From contig DMZE01000276.1 in assembly GCA_003492055.1 (NCBI GenBank), positions 457 to 7,083 of the forward strand: DNA of 6,627 nt. Direction: 5' to 3'. The first letter of the stretch is position 1. Every line of letters starts with the position of its first letter. The notes beneath the pieces were generated by a model that had not been told where the DNA came from, did no database searches, and was given only the letters and a program-made list of their open reading frames with translations. Both the position numbers and the translations under genes were made by a program. Shown piece by piece: positions 1 to 5,390 of the stretch. The DNA is from Cellvibrionales bacterium (GTDB lineage Bacteria; Pseudomonadota; Gammaproteobacteria; Pseudomonadales; UBA7434).

Positions 1-512
1 TTATGGTCAAATTGATCAACCTTAAATAAAAATCGTTGATAAAAGTTTTGCTCGCGATAGCTGTCGAGCTCGTGCCGCTCAATTAAACTAACTACCGTTC
101 CTGTGAGAGTAATATCCGCCCCATCTAAACTGCTGGGCAATCGACTATCGAGTTGTGATTGCGCAACGGATTGCGCATAAATAGCCGCTAATAAAAATAA
201 AATAAGGCAATCAATGCCTACCATTAACTTTCTTGTTAAACATGGCGTTAACCATGATATATCAAAATTAATAACGTGCTTATAAGGCTGGCTAGCAAGA
301 TGATGACTGAAAAAGTTTTTTATTCCTGATAAATAACGCTTAATTAAAACCCGTAATAACACTAGGGCTAAAGAGATAAAAATATAAGCCGGCAATAGAG
401 AGGAAGTAGGAAAAAAAGAAAGTAGCCAGGGTTGGTTTTGTATCGCGAAAATCAAACTTTCAGAAAAGCAAAGAGAAGTTACGCCGACAAGAACGGATAG
501 TATTTTAAACAA
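1..512 (-). CDS. comEC: ComEC/Rec2-family DNA uptake channel, N-terminal part (runs off the left edge)
   Basis: ComEC is the polytopic inner-membrane protein that carries single-stranded DNA into the cytoplasm during natural transformation. Only the first 170 codons are present; the frame is open to position 1 and the gene continues leftwards. The visible part has hydrophobic segments at about residues 3-22, 38-55 and 98-115. These are followed by LPSSLDGADITLTGTVVSLI (125-144) and a QRFLFKV stretch (159-165), which is the typical opening of the ComEC N-terminal OB-like domain (DUF4131). The start is TTG: GGGAG lies 7 nt upstream, an in-frame TAA lies further upstream with no ATG between, and the first in-frame ATG falls inside a membrane segment. 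It is co-directional with lolE but separated from it by 197 nt, so it may have its own promoter, although none is convincing. The full gene usually encodes about 700-800 residues; nothing can be said here about the channel or the C-terminal metallo-hydrolase-like domain. Confidence 0.82.
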   Translation of the reverse strand, partial: MFKILSVLVGVTSLCFSESLIFAIQNQPWLLSFFPTSSLLPAYIFISLALVLLRVLIKRYLSGIKNFFSHHLASQPYKHVINFDISWLTPCLTRKLMVGIDCLILFLLAAIYAQSVAQSQLDSRLPSSLDGADITLTGTVVSLIERHELDSYREQNFYQRFLFKVDQFDH

Positions 513-519
513 AGTTAAA

Positions 520-524
520 CTCCC
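520..524 (-). promoter_or_regulatory. Ribosome binding site that sets the TTG start of comEC
   Basis: GGGAG on the minus strand sits 7 nt before the TTG at 512-510. It is one of the better Shine-Dalgarno matches in the window and is the main reason for choosing TTG as the start. Confidence 0.65.
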
Positions 525-528
525 TTTA

Positions 529-619
529 ACTGTATTTAATTGTAATTAATCATAGGTAAATCAATTTGTACCAATATCGGAAACGAAATTAAATTCATCT
601 TGTAAGTGACTGTATTTAA
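529..619. repeat. Pair of 11-bp direct repeats upstream of comEC
   Basis: ACTGTATTTAA occurs exactly at 529-539 and 609-619, 80 bp apart, in the AT-rich spacer between lolE and comEC. The proximal copy lies immediately upstream of the comEC ribosome binding site. Each copy contains a LexA-like CTGT half, but neither has the CAG partner at the LexA spacing. It could be a regulator pair or chance in AT-rich DNA. Confidence 0.3.
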
Positions 620-638
620 ACGACTATAATAAAATGGT

Positions 639-656
639 TAAAGCAAGTTCGCTTTA
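639..656 (-). terminator. Weak hairpin between lolE and comEC, possible terminator or attenuator
   Basis: TAAAGC and GCTTTA form a 6-bp stem around a 6-nt loop. Read on the minus strand, the stem lies 46 nt after the lolE stop and is followed a few bases later by a T-rich stretch, not an immediate clean T run. The stem has only two G-C pairs, so it would be inefficient. Nothing else in the 513-702 spacer looks like an RNA gene or a coding frame. Confidence 0.2.
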
Positions 657-702
657 TTGAATATTGAGAAATTAATAACAGCTAAAGCTTAAAAATAAGG
701 CA

Positions 703-2028
703 CTACAAATGGCGTAATGCTTTAGCCGGTAAAATACTCGCGGCTCGCCATGCTGGATATAACGTTGCCAACAAACTCATAGTCAAAGCCACCAGACAAA
801 CTAAAGCAATATCAGCAGCTTTGATTTGTGAGGGCAAATAATTAATAGGATAAATATCGGTGCGTAGTAATTCAACACCTAACAGTATTTCTATGCCTCC
901 CACAAATGACGGTGCAGCTAAAGCCAATAAACAACCTGCAACAGCTCCAACAATACAGCCAACAATGGAAATTAGCATTCCCTGTATAACAAAACTTAGC
1001 AATACACCGCGGCGCGTAAAACCTAGAGTCCGCAATATAGCGATATCCGCTCGCTTATGTTTTACCACCATTCCCAAGGTAACAAATACATTAAAAACAG
1101 CCACTGCGATAATGCTGGTTAATAATAGGACCACCATTTGCCGCGAGAGTTGAATAGCAGTGTAGAGATTACCGAATGATTGAGTCCAGTCACTAATACG
1201 TACCGGCAGCTGATGATTAATCGCTAAGTGAGTGGCAATGTGTCGCGCTTGGAATATATCGACCACTTGTAATTGAATGCCTTGAATCTGACTGCCAAGC
1301 TGTGAGATACGAGCGGCATCACTTAGATTAATTAAAGCAATACCATTATCTATTTCTGTACCGGTCTGTAAAGTATCACTTAAAATAAACGAATGGCTAA
1401 CAGCACGGCTAGCGGCATCAAAGCCTGAGCTATTAATCGCGCTGCTATCCGGCACCATTAAGCGCAATTTATCACCGGCAGATAAAGCTAATTGTTTAGC
1501 AAGCCCAGCACCTATTACGAGATTTTTTTCTGCCAAAACCGTTGCCTGATGCTTAGCGGTGCCTTCTTGCTGGCTAGAACCTAAGTAAGCCTTCATTAAA
1601 GTGCTTACCTTGCTGTAGTCAACACCCTGAACCAGTACTGGTTGAACTCGATTAGCCGCCACCGCCATGGCTTTAAATTCAATAATGGGTTGAGCACGAA
1701 TAACATCGGCTTCAGATTCTAAAGAACTAACTATGCCCTGCCAGTCATCAACCGGCGCAGCAAACCAAAGCGTTGCATGCGGCGCTAAACCTAATATGCG
1801 CTCACGAAACTCTTTTTCAAAACCGTTCATTACCGATAAAACAACAATCAATAAAGCAATTGCCAAGCTCAGCCCCGCAATAGACACGGCTGAAATAAAA
1901 GACACCAAGGCATTACGTTCTCGGCCTGCAAAAAACCGCCAGCCTAAAAATACACTGGTGCTGCCGAAACGCTCAGAAACACTAATAGTTTGTGGCGTCG
2001 ATGAATTAGCTACGGCTTTGTCTTTCAC
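703..2028 (-). CDS. lolE: Lipoprotein-releasing ABC transporter, permease subunit LolE
   Basis: This is an integral inner-membrane subunit of the LolCDE complex, which extracts lipoproteins destined for the outer membrane and passes them to periplasmic LolA. The 441-residue product has the family layout: TM1 at about 46-68 with the following VMNGFEKEF motif, a large periplasmic domain (about 75-295), then TM2 (298-320), TM3 (343-372) and TM4 (403-424), ending in the LATLYPAWRAA motif. It is assigned LolE, not LolC, for three reasons: it is the third gene, it has LolE-like SDWTQSFGNLYTAIQ and DIYPINYLPS segments, and it lacks the proline-containing Hook loop that LolC uses to recruit LolA. The GTG start overlaps the lolD stop (GTGA), implying translational coupling. 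No other in-frame start occurs before Met68. The N-terminus is therefore about 20 residues longer than in E. coli LolE. Confidence 0.9.
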   Translation of the reverse strand: MKDKAVANSSTPQTISVSERFGSTSVFLGWRFFAGRERNALVSFISAVSIAGLSLAIALLIVVLSVMNGFEKEFRERILGLAPHATLWFAAPVDDWQGIVSSLESEADVIRAQPIIEFKAMAVAANRVQPVLVQGVDYSKVSTLMKAYLGSSQQEGTAKHQATVLAEKNLVIGAGLAKQLALSAGDKLRLMVPDSSAINSSGFDAASRAVSHSFILSDTLQTGTEIDNGIALINLSDAARISQLGSQIQGIQLQVVDIFQARHIATHLAINHQLPVRISDWTQSFGNLYTAIQLSRQMVVLLLTSIIAVAVFNVFVTLGMVVKHKRADIAILRTLGFTRRGVLLSFVIQGMLISIVGCIVGAVAGCLLALAAPSFVGGIEILLGVELLRTDIYPINYLPSQIKAADIALVCLVALTMSLLATLYPAWRAASILPAKALRHL

Positions 2029-2753
2029 GCTTGTCGCTCAAGTCGACGGGCTTCTAAACGATAAATGCTGTCCATTCTTGCAGCAACATTTTGATCATGC
2101 GTGACAACAACAAAAGCTGTATTTAGTTGCTGCGCTAAATCATCCATCAGCCGCTCAATACTGTCGGATGCTTGGCGATCTAAATTACCAGTAGGCTCAT
2201 CCATTAATACACAGGCCGGATTATTTGCGAGCGCACGGGCTATAGCAACACGCTGACGTTCGCCACCTGATAACGCCGAGGGTCGATGCGTTACTCGTTG
2301 AGAAAGGCCTACTGAAGCTAATAACTCGGTGGCTATTTGAATAGACTGCTGCTTGTTTTTACGGGCAATCATTAGCGGCATTAGCACGTTTTCTAAGGCT
2401 GTAAATTCAGGCAGCAAATGATGGAATTGATAAACAAAACCTAATGTCTTATTGCGCATGGCAGAAAGTGCTTGGTCATCCAGTGATAATAATGATTGGC
2501 CAAGAATCGAGACATCGCCGGTGCTTGGCTTATCCAAGCCGCCTAATAAATTAAGTAATGTTGTTTTGCCCGATCCAGAGGCACCAACAATGGCGATGCG
2601 CTCGGCAGGCAAAATAGTTAGCGCCACCTGCTCCAGAATAGTCAGCGATTGCCCGCCCTCTGAATAAGACTTACCTAAATCGGTACATACTAATACCGGT
2701 TTGTTTGGCGATGTCGCTACGGATTCAGCGATTGTTGATGTTAAGGTTGTCAT
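2025..2753 (-). CDS. lolD: Lipoprotein-releasing ABC transporter, ATPase subunit LolD
   Basis: LolD is the cytoplasmic ATPase that powers lipoprotein extraction by LolC and LolE. The 242-residue protein has every ABC motif intact: Walker A GASGSGKT (57-64), Q-loop Gln109 within the LolD-typical stretch GFVYQFHHLLPEFTALENV (105-123), signature LSGGERQRVAIARAL (161-175), Walker B CVLMDEP with catalytic Glu186, D-loop GNLD (189-192) and switch His219. The QFHHLLPEF stretch separates LolD from close relatives such as MacB and FtsE. The N-terminus carries about 15 extra residues before the first strand compared with the E. coli protein. ATG follows the lolC stop by 11 nt with only a weak GGA upstream, so translation is probably coupled to lolC. 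The stop overlaps the lolE start by 4 nt. Confidence 0.96.
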   Translation of the reverse strand: MTTLTSTIAESVATSPNKPVLVCTDLGKSYSEGGQSLTILEQVALTILPAERIAIVGASGSGKTTLLNLLGGLDKPSTGDVSILGQSLLSLDDQALSAMRNKTLGFVYQFHHLLPEFTALENVLMPLMIARKNKQQSIQIATELLASVGLSQRVTHRPSALSGGERQRVAIARALANNPACVLMDEPTGNLDRQASDSIERLMDDLAQQLNTAFVVVTHDQNVAARMDSIYRLEARRLERQA

Positions 2754-2764
2754 TTAAGGTCCAA

Positions 2765-4075
2765 TTAATGCTCATAAGCCAATGCTTCGGCGGGTTCAAT
2801 GCGAGCGGCTTTAGCTGCGGGATAAAGTGTCGCTATTAAACTAATTAAAATCGCTGCGCCACTCACAATTACCACATCATTTGCTCTTAACTCAGAAGGT
2901 AAAAACGGAATAAAGTAAACGCTAGGATCAAACAGCTGCCAACCACTCAGTGATTCAACCGTTTGTAACAGGCTACCGATATTTGGCGCAACTAATAGCG
3001 CGAGCACAACGCCTGCAAAGGTGCCCATAAAACCAATTAATAAACCTTGCAGAATAAACAGCCGGCGAATATCACTGGCACTGGCACCCATGGTGCGCAA
3101 CACAGCTATATCACTTCGCTTATCGGTTACTGTCATCAATATAATTGAAATAATATTAAAAGAAGCCACGGCAACAACCGACATTAGCAGCACAAAGATC
3201 ATGATTTTTTCCATAAAAATTGCTCTAAATAAACTGCTATTTTTTTCTCGCCAATCTATTAATGTGGGTGGGCTAGCAAATATATTAGCCTCAGCTAGTT
3301 GAGTGAGTAGCGAATCGCTTATCGCCATAGATTGAAATTGATCACTAACCGCAATGCGCAACCCTGTGACATGACTGCCCATGGCTAACAATTTTTGGCT
3401 GCTAGCTATATTGGTAATCACTAAATTCTGATCCAGCTCGGCACCTACTTCAAACACGGCGACCACTTCAAAGCGCTTTTGACGAGTCATAGGACCCAGT
3501 GGCGTAATGCTGACTTTAGGCATAATAATATTGAGCTTATCACCAGGAATAACACCCAACTGCCTAGCTAATAAGCGGCCTATGACAATGCCATAACGAG
3601 TATCGGCTAGACGTTGAATATCGCCGGCAATAATATGTTGATGAAGCACAGAGACGCTTTGCTCACTCACCGTATCGATGCCTGTAAGCGTAGCACTATG
3701 AAAACGCTGGTTAGCGCTGAGCATAACGGTTGTCTCCACATAGGGCGCAGCACCAATAACATCAGGATGCTTAAGCACTTCATTGCGGAGTGACGGCCAA
3801 TCAAGATTTTGGGGCCCAGCTTGAGTGTTGCTAGAGTCGCTGTCTGTAGCCGTGACATTAGGCGTAAGAAGCTGAACATGAGGCAGTAAAGACAGTAAAC
3901 GGCTTTGTAATTCGCGCTCAAAGCCATTCATTACGCTAATAACCACAATTAAAGCAAACACACCGAGTGATAAACCTAACAGCGATACAGCGCTCAGAAA
4001 GCCTGAGGTACCTGTTCCTCTAGCGGGAATGCCGTAGCGAAGCGCAACAAATAAGGGAAAGGTTCGGGGAATCAT
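2765..4075 (-). CDS. lolC: Lipoprotein-releasing ABC transporter, permease subunit LolC
   Basis: LolC is the inner-membrane subunit that recruits LolA. Counting from the ATG at 4075 the protein has 436 residues: TM1 (about 27-49) ending in SVMNGFEREL, a periplasmic domain (55-285), TM2 (291-315), TM3 (338-363) and TM4 (400-420), with the family C-terminal motif IATLYPAAKAARIEPAEAL. It is called LolC because it is first in the operon, carries a Hook-like ITPLGPMTRQKRF segment (190-202) matching the E. coli LolC Hook, and has FMEK just before TM2. An unusual Ser/Asp/Thr-rich stretch (about 75-88) lies early in the periplasmic domain. The frame extends upstream to a TTG at 4150, which would add 25 residues. 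I reject that start because LolC proteins begin close to the FPLFVALRYG segment and there is no spaced ribosome binding site for the TTG. The ATG also lacks a good site (AGGG at 14 nt), so coupling to the leader ORF is possible. Confidence 0.9.
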   Translation of the reverse strand: MIPRTFPLFVALRYGIPARGTGTSGFLSAVSLLGLSLGVFALIVVISVMNGFERELQSRLLSLLPHVQLLTPNVTATDSDSSNTQAGPQNLDWPSLRNEVLKHPDVIGAAPYVETTVMLSANQRFHSATLTGIDTVSEQSVSVLHQHIIAGDIQRLADTRYGIVIGRLLARQLGVIPGDKLNIIMPKVSITPLGPMTRQKRFEVVAVFEVGAELDQNLVITNIASSQKLLAMGSHVTGLRIAVSDQFQSMAISDSLLTQLAEANIFASPPTLIDWREKNSSLFRAIFMEKIMIFVLLMSVVAVASFNIISIILMTVTDKRSDIAVLRTMGASASDIRRLFILQGLLIGFMGTFAGVVLALLVAPNIGSLLQTVESLSGWQLFDPSVYFIPFLPSELRANDVVIVSGAAILISLIATLYPAAKAARIEPAEALAYEH

Positions 4076-4077
4076 AG

Positions 4078-4137
4078 TTAATCGGCTAACCCTGAAAAGC
4101 CTAGTGCCTTGGCTCGCTGTAAATGCTCTACTGACAT
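4078..4137 (-). CDS. Candidate 19-residue leader ORF upstream of lolC
   Basis: An ATG at 4137-4135 opens a 19-codon frame, MSVEHLQRAKALGFSGLAD, whose TAA ends 2 nt before the lolC ATG. It lies in a different frame from the upstream extension of lolC. The near-abutting stop and start, together with the poor ribosome binding site of lolC itself, would suit translational coupling. The ORF has no strong ribosome binding site either (AGGA about 13 nt upstream). No run of a single amino acid is seen, so it does not look like a classical amino-acid attenuator. It could be a real leader peptide or a chance frame. Confidence 0.3.
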   Translation of the reverse strand: MSVEHLQRAKALGFSGLAD

Positions 4138-4168
4138 AATCTAAGGTCAATCCTAATTACGGGTTAAA

Positions 4169-4190
4169 AAACGAGAAACCGATCACATTT
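4169..4190. promoter_or_regulatory. CRP/Vfr-like operator candidate in the lolC-pilZ intergenic region
   Basis: On the plus strand AAA-CGAGA-N6-TCACA-TTT matches the CRP consensus AAA-TGTGA-N6-TCACA-TTT at 14 of 16 specified positions. One half is exact and the other is degenerate (CGAGA for TGTGA). The site overlaps a TAAAAT hexamer on the lol strand, a position that would favour repression. It rests on pattern matching alone. Confidence 0.3.
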
Positions 4191-4192
4191 TA
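4187..4192 (-). promoter_or_regulatory. Possible -10 element of the lol operon
   Basis: TAAAAT on the minus strand, about 110 bp before the lolC ATG. The nearest -35-like hexamer, TTGATC at 4218-4213, is 20 bp away, longer than the optimum, so this promoter is weak or needs an activator. The 167-bp stretch between the leader ORF and the PilZ gene is otherwise non-coding. Confidence 0.25.
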
Positions 4193-4245
4193 CACACTGG
4201 GCGGCGAAGATTGATCAACGACTTATGCACCGTGAATTTAAGCCA

Positions 4246-4257
4246 TTAGTATACTAA
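4246..4257. promoter_or_regulatory. 12-bp perfect palindrome with TATACT on both strands
   Basis: TTAGTATACTAA is fully self-complementary and reads TATACT, a good -10 hexamer, in both directions. It lies 48 bp upstream of the PilZ-gene ATG and about 110 bp upstream of the leader ORF on the other strand. No strong -35 is present at 16-18 bp on either side. It could be a symmetric bidirectional -10 element, a dimeric operator, or both. Confidence 0.4.
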
Positions 4258-4304
4258 ACTGAAAGTCTTATTAGGCTTTAATTTAACGACAAAAAGATAA
4301 TCCT

Positions 4305-4913
4305 ATGGAAACCAGCAATAATAACTCAGGCGAACAAGATGAGCGCCGTCAGCTCTACCGTATCGATGATACTGCAATACTTGATCTCACGGCTGTAACG
4401 GCTGAAGATGTCGAAAACAAACCGGCTGAAGCCTGCTTTGTTGAGTCTGAGGCCTTTCGGCTTATGCGCGAGTTACGCAGCATTGATACCGATAATGGCA
4501 GTGTGTTTCGCAGTATCCATGAAAAAACGCCAGAGATTGCGCTTTATCTGCAAGCCATCAATAAAAAAATTGAAGGTGTTGGTAATGCCGTGGCCTCAAC
4601 GTTGGTTGGCGGTGAAGCCGATTTACAGTCTGTCGACATAAGCGAAGGCGGTATTGGCTTTAACTATCCCTCTGAATTAGAGGCCGGCAGCCTACATGCG
4701 GTTAAAATTTGGTTTCATCAAACCTTAATAGGTATTGCAGCTTATATTAAAATTGTTGCTTGTCACCGTGCGATTGATGGCGGTTACCATATATCTTGCG
4801 CCTTTGAAGCCCTGCCCGACCTTGATGAGCAAGTGATTGCCCGTCATATTATGCAAGTACAAGCGCGACAACAACGCCTTAAACATTCGCTAGATCCCAA
4901 TCAAGAAAGTTAG
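4305..4913 (+). CDS. PilZ-domain protein with a long helical insertion (probable c-di-GMP receptor)
   Basis: PilZ domains bind the second messenger cyclic di-GMP. The 202-residue, soluble, signal-less protein has both binding motifs: RRQLYR, giving RxxxR at Arg15-Arg19, and DISEGG, giving DxSxxG at Asp111-Gly116. Beta-strand-like segments follow at about 132-137, 141-152 and 160-168, and a C-terminal helix at about 173-193. In ordinary PilZ domains the two motifs are a few tens of residues apart; here they are 92 apart. The extra stretch (about 45-98) looks helical, including RLMRELRSID and YLQAINKKIEGVGNAVAS. This resembles the tetrameric PilZ type described from Xanthomonas, where inserted helices form a coiled coil. 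I recall a PilZ gene (PA2989) beside lolCDE in Pseudomonas, so the pairing is probably old. The ribosome binding site is poor. The signalling target is unknown. Confidence 0.82.
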   Translation: METSNNNSGEQDERRQLYRIDDTAILDLTAVTAEDVENKPAEACFVESEAFRLMRELRSIDTDNGSVFRSIHEKTPEIALYLQAINKKIEGVGNAVASTLVGGEADLQSVDISEGGIGFNYPSELEAGSLHAVKIWFHQTLIGIAAYIKIVACHRAIDGGYHISCAFEALPDLDEQVIARHIMQVQARQQRLKHSLDPNQES

Positions 4914-4950
4914 ATTAGCGTCTAAGGTTTTCAAATCACGATAGTAGATA

Positions 4951-4954
4951 GGAG
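4951..4954 (+). promoter_or_regulatory. Strong ribosome binding site of the small exported-protein gene
   Basis: GGAG sits 5 nt before the ATG at 4960. It is the best Shine-Dalgarno on the plus strand here and supports translation of the small gene independent of the PilZ gene. Confidence 0.7.
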
Positions 4955-4959
4955 TCATT

Positions 4960-5271
4960 ATGTTAATCCGTATCATTACCGCGTTTTCCGTTAGCATTGG
5001 CGTTAGTCTGTTTTTAATCAATACCACTCATGCAGAAGTTATTCAAATTCCGATTGCATCGCAATCCGAAGACTTACAAGCGGTTAATCGCCCTCAGCGC
5101 GGCAGCAGCAAAGCCAATGTGTTAGCACAATATGGAGAAGCAGTGTCCAGCACTGACAATGTTGGTGAGCCGCCAATTAGTCGCTGGGAATACCAAGACT
5201 TCTACGTTATTTTTGAAAGTGACATTGTTATTCACAGTGTCTTAAAGCATCGTCCAAAACATTTACCTTAA
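4960..5271 (+). CDS. Small exported protein of unknown function
   Basis: The 103-residue product starts with a Sec-type signal peptide: Arg4, a hydrophobic core at about 5-20, and a likely cleavage after NTTHA at Ala25. That leaves a mature periplasmic protein of about 78 residues. There is no lipobox cysteine and no cysteine anywhere in the protein. The mature part has RPQRGSSKANVLAQYGEAV (44-62), then EPPISRWEYQDFYVIFESDIVIHSVLKHR. A short helix with a G-x-P/A turn followed by strands of the form W-Y-x-x-F-x-V-x-F recalls BamE/SmpA-like proteins, but I would not assign that function. I recognise it as resembling short conserved hypothetical proteins of gammaproteobacteria. It lies 46 nt after the PilZ gene on the same strand and may be cotranscribed, with its own strong ribosome binding site. 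Confidence 0.8.
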   Translation: MLIRIITAFSVSIGVSLFLINTTHAEVIQIPIASQSEDLQAVNRPQRGSSKANVLAQYGEAVSSTDNVGEPPISRWEYQDFYVIFESDIVIHSVLKHRPKHLP

Positions 5272-5289
5272 TAGTTCTTTATCACCCTC

Positions 5290-5304
5290 GTTTATACGAT
5301 AAAC
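5290..5304. repeat. Short inverted repeat after the small exported-protein gene
   Basis: GTTTAT-ACG-ATAAAC forms a 6-bp, AT-rich inverted repeat 18 nt after the preceding stop. There is no T tail on the plus strand, so it is not a convincing terminator. It could be part of the roxA control region. Confidence 0.3.
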
Positions 5305-5326
5305 TAGCCCGCATAAACTTAAGCGT

Positions 5327-5347
5327 CTATGCATAGTTTGCTATGCA
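5327..5347. promoter_or_regulatory. Three CTATGCA half-sites in the roxA leader
   Basis: A perfect 10-bp palindrome, CTATGCATAG (5327-5336), is followed after TTTG by another CTATGCA (5341-5347). The right copy pairs with the right half of the palindrome as a 7-bp stem with a 4-nt loop (5330-5347). The array is 44 bp upstream of the chosen roxA start and covers the alternative ATG at 5343. It looks like an operator or an RNA hairpin. No T run follows, so a terminator is unlikely. Confidence 0.35.
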
Positions 5348-5390
5348 CTCGCTAATCCCTTTTGTTATCCATAAAAAAAGCCGTATCGCA

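Noticed and set aside
529..544. LexA/SOS box before comEC suggested by ACTGTAT
   Set aside because: The LexA consensus needs CTG and CAG separated by 10 bases. Neither copy of the repeat has the CAG half.
860..1153. Open plus-strand frame of 97 codons opposite lolE
   Set aside because: It lies wholly antisense to the conserved membrane segments of LolE, has no ribosome binding site, and its Thr/Asn/Pro-rich product looks like a reverse-strand shadow.
1733..2104. Open plus-strand frame of 123 codons opposite lolE and lolD
   Set aside because: It is antisense to two strongly supported genes and its low-complexity product resembles no family.
2452..2667. Open plus-strand frame of 71 codons opposite lolD
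   Set aside because: It is antisense to the Walker A region of LolD, where codon constraint on the real gene explains the open frame.
3667..3927. Open minus-strand frame of 86 codons inside lolC
   Set aside because: It overlaps lolC out of frame, has no ribosome binding site and gives an atypical Leu/Cys-rich product.
4076..4150. N-terminal extension of lolC from a TTG start at 4150
   Set aside because: The extra 25 residues are not membrane-like, are not expected for the family, and the AGGA next to the TTG leaves no spacer for ribosome binding.
4211..4218. TTGATCAA palindrome as a separate operator
   Set aside because: An 8-bp palindrome is expected by chance, and the same octamer also occurs near positions 13-20 inside comEC.
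4408..4641. Second plus-strand frame of 77 codons inside the PilZ gene
   Set aside because: It is out of frame within a gene whose two c-di-GMP motifs and neighbourhood are convincing.
5290..5347. Rho-independent terminator between the small exported-protein gene and roxA
   Set aside because: Both inverted repeats lack a following T run on the plus strand and the first stem is A/T only apart from one pair.
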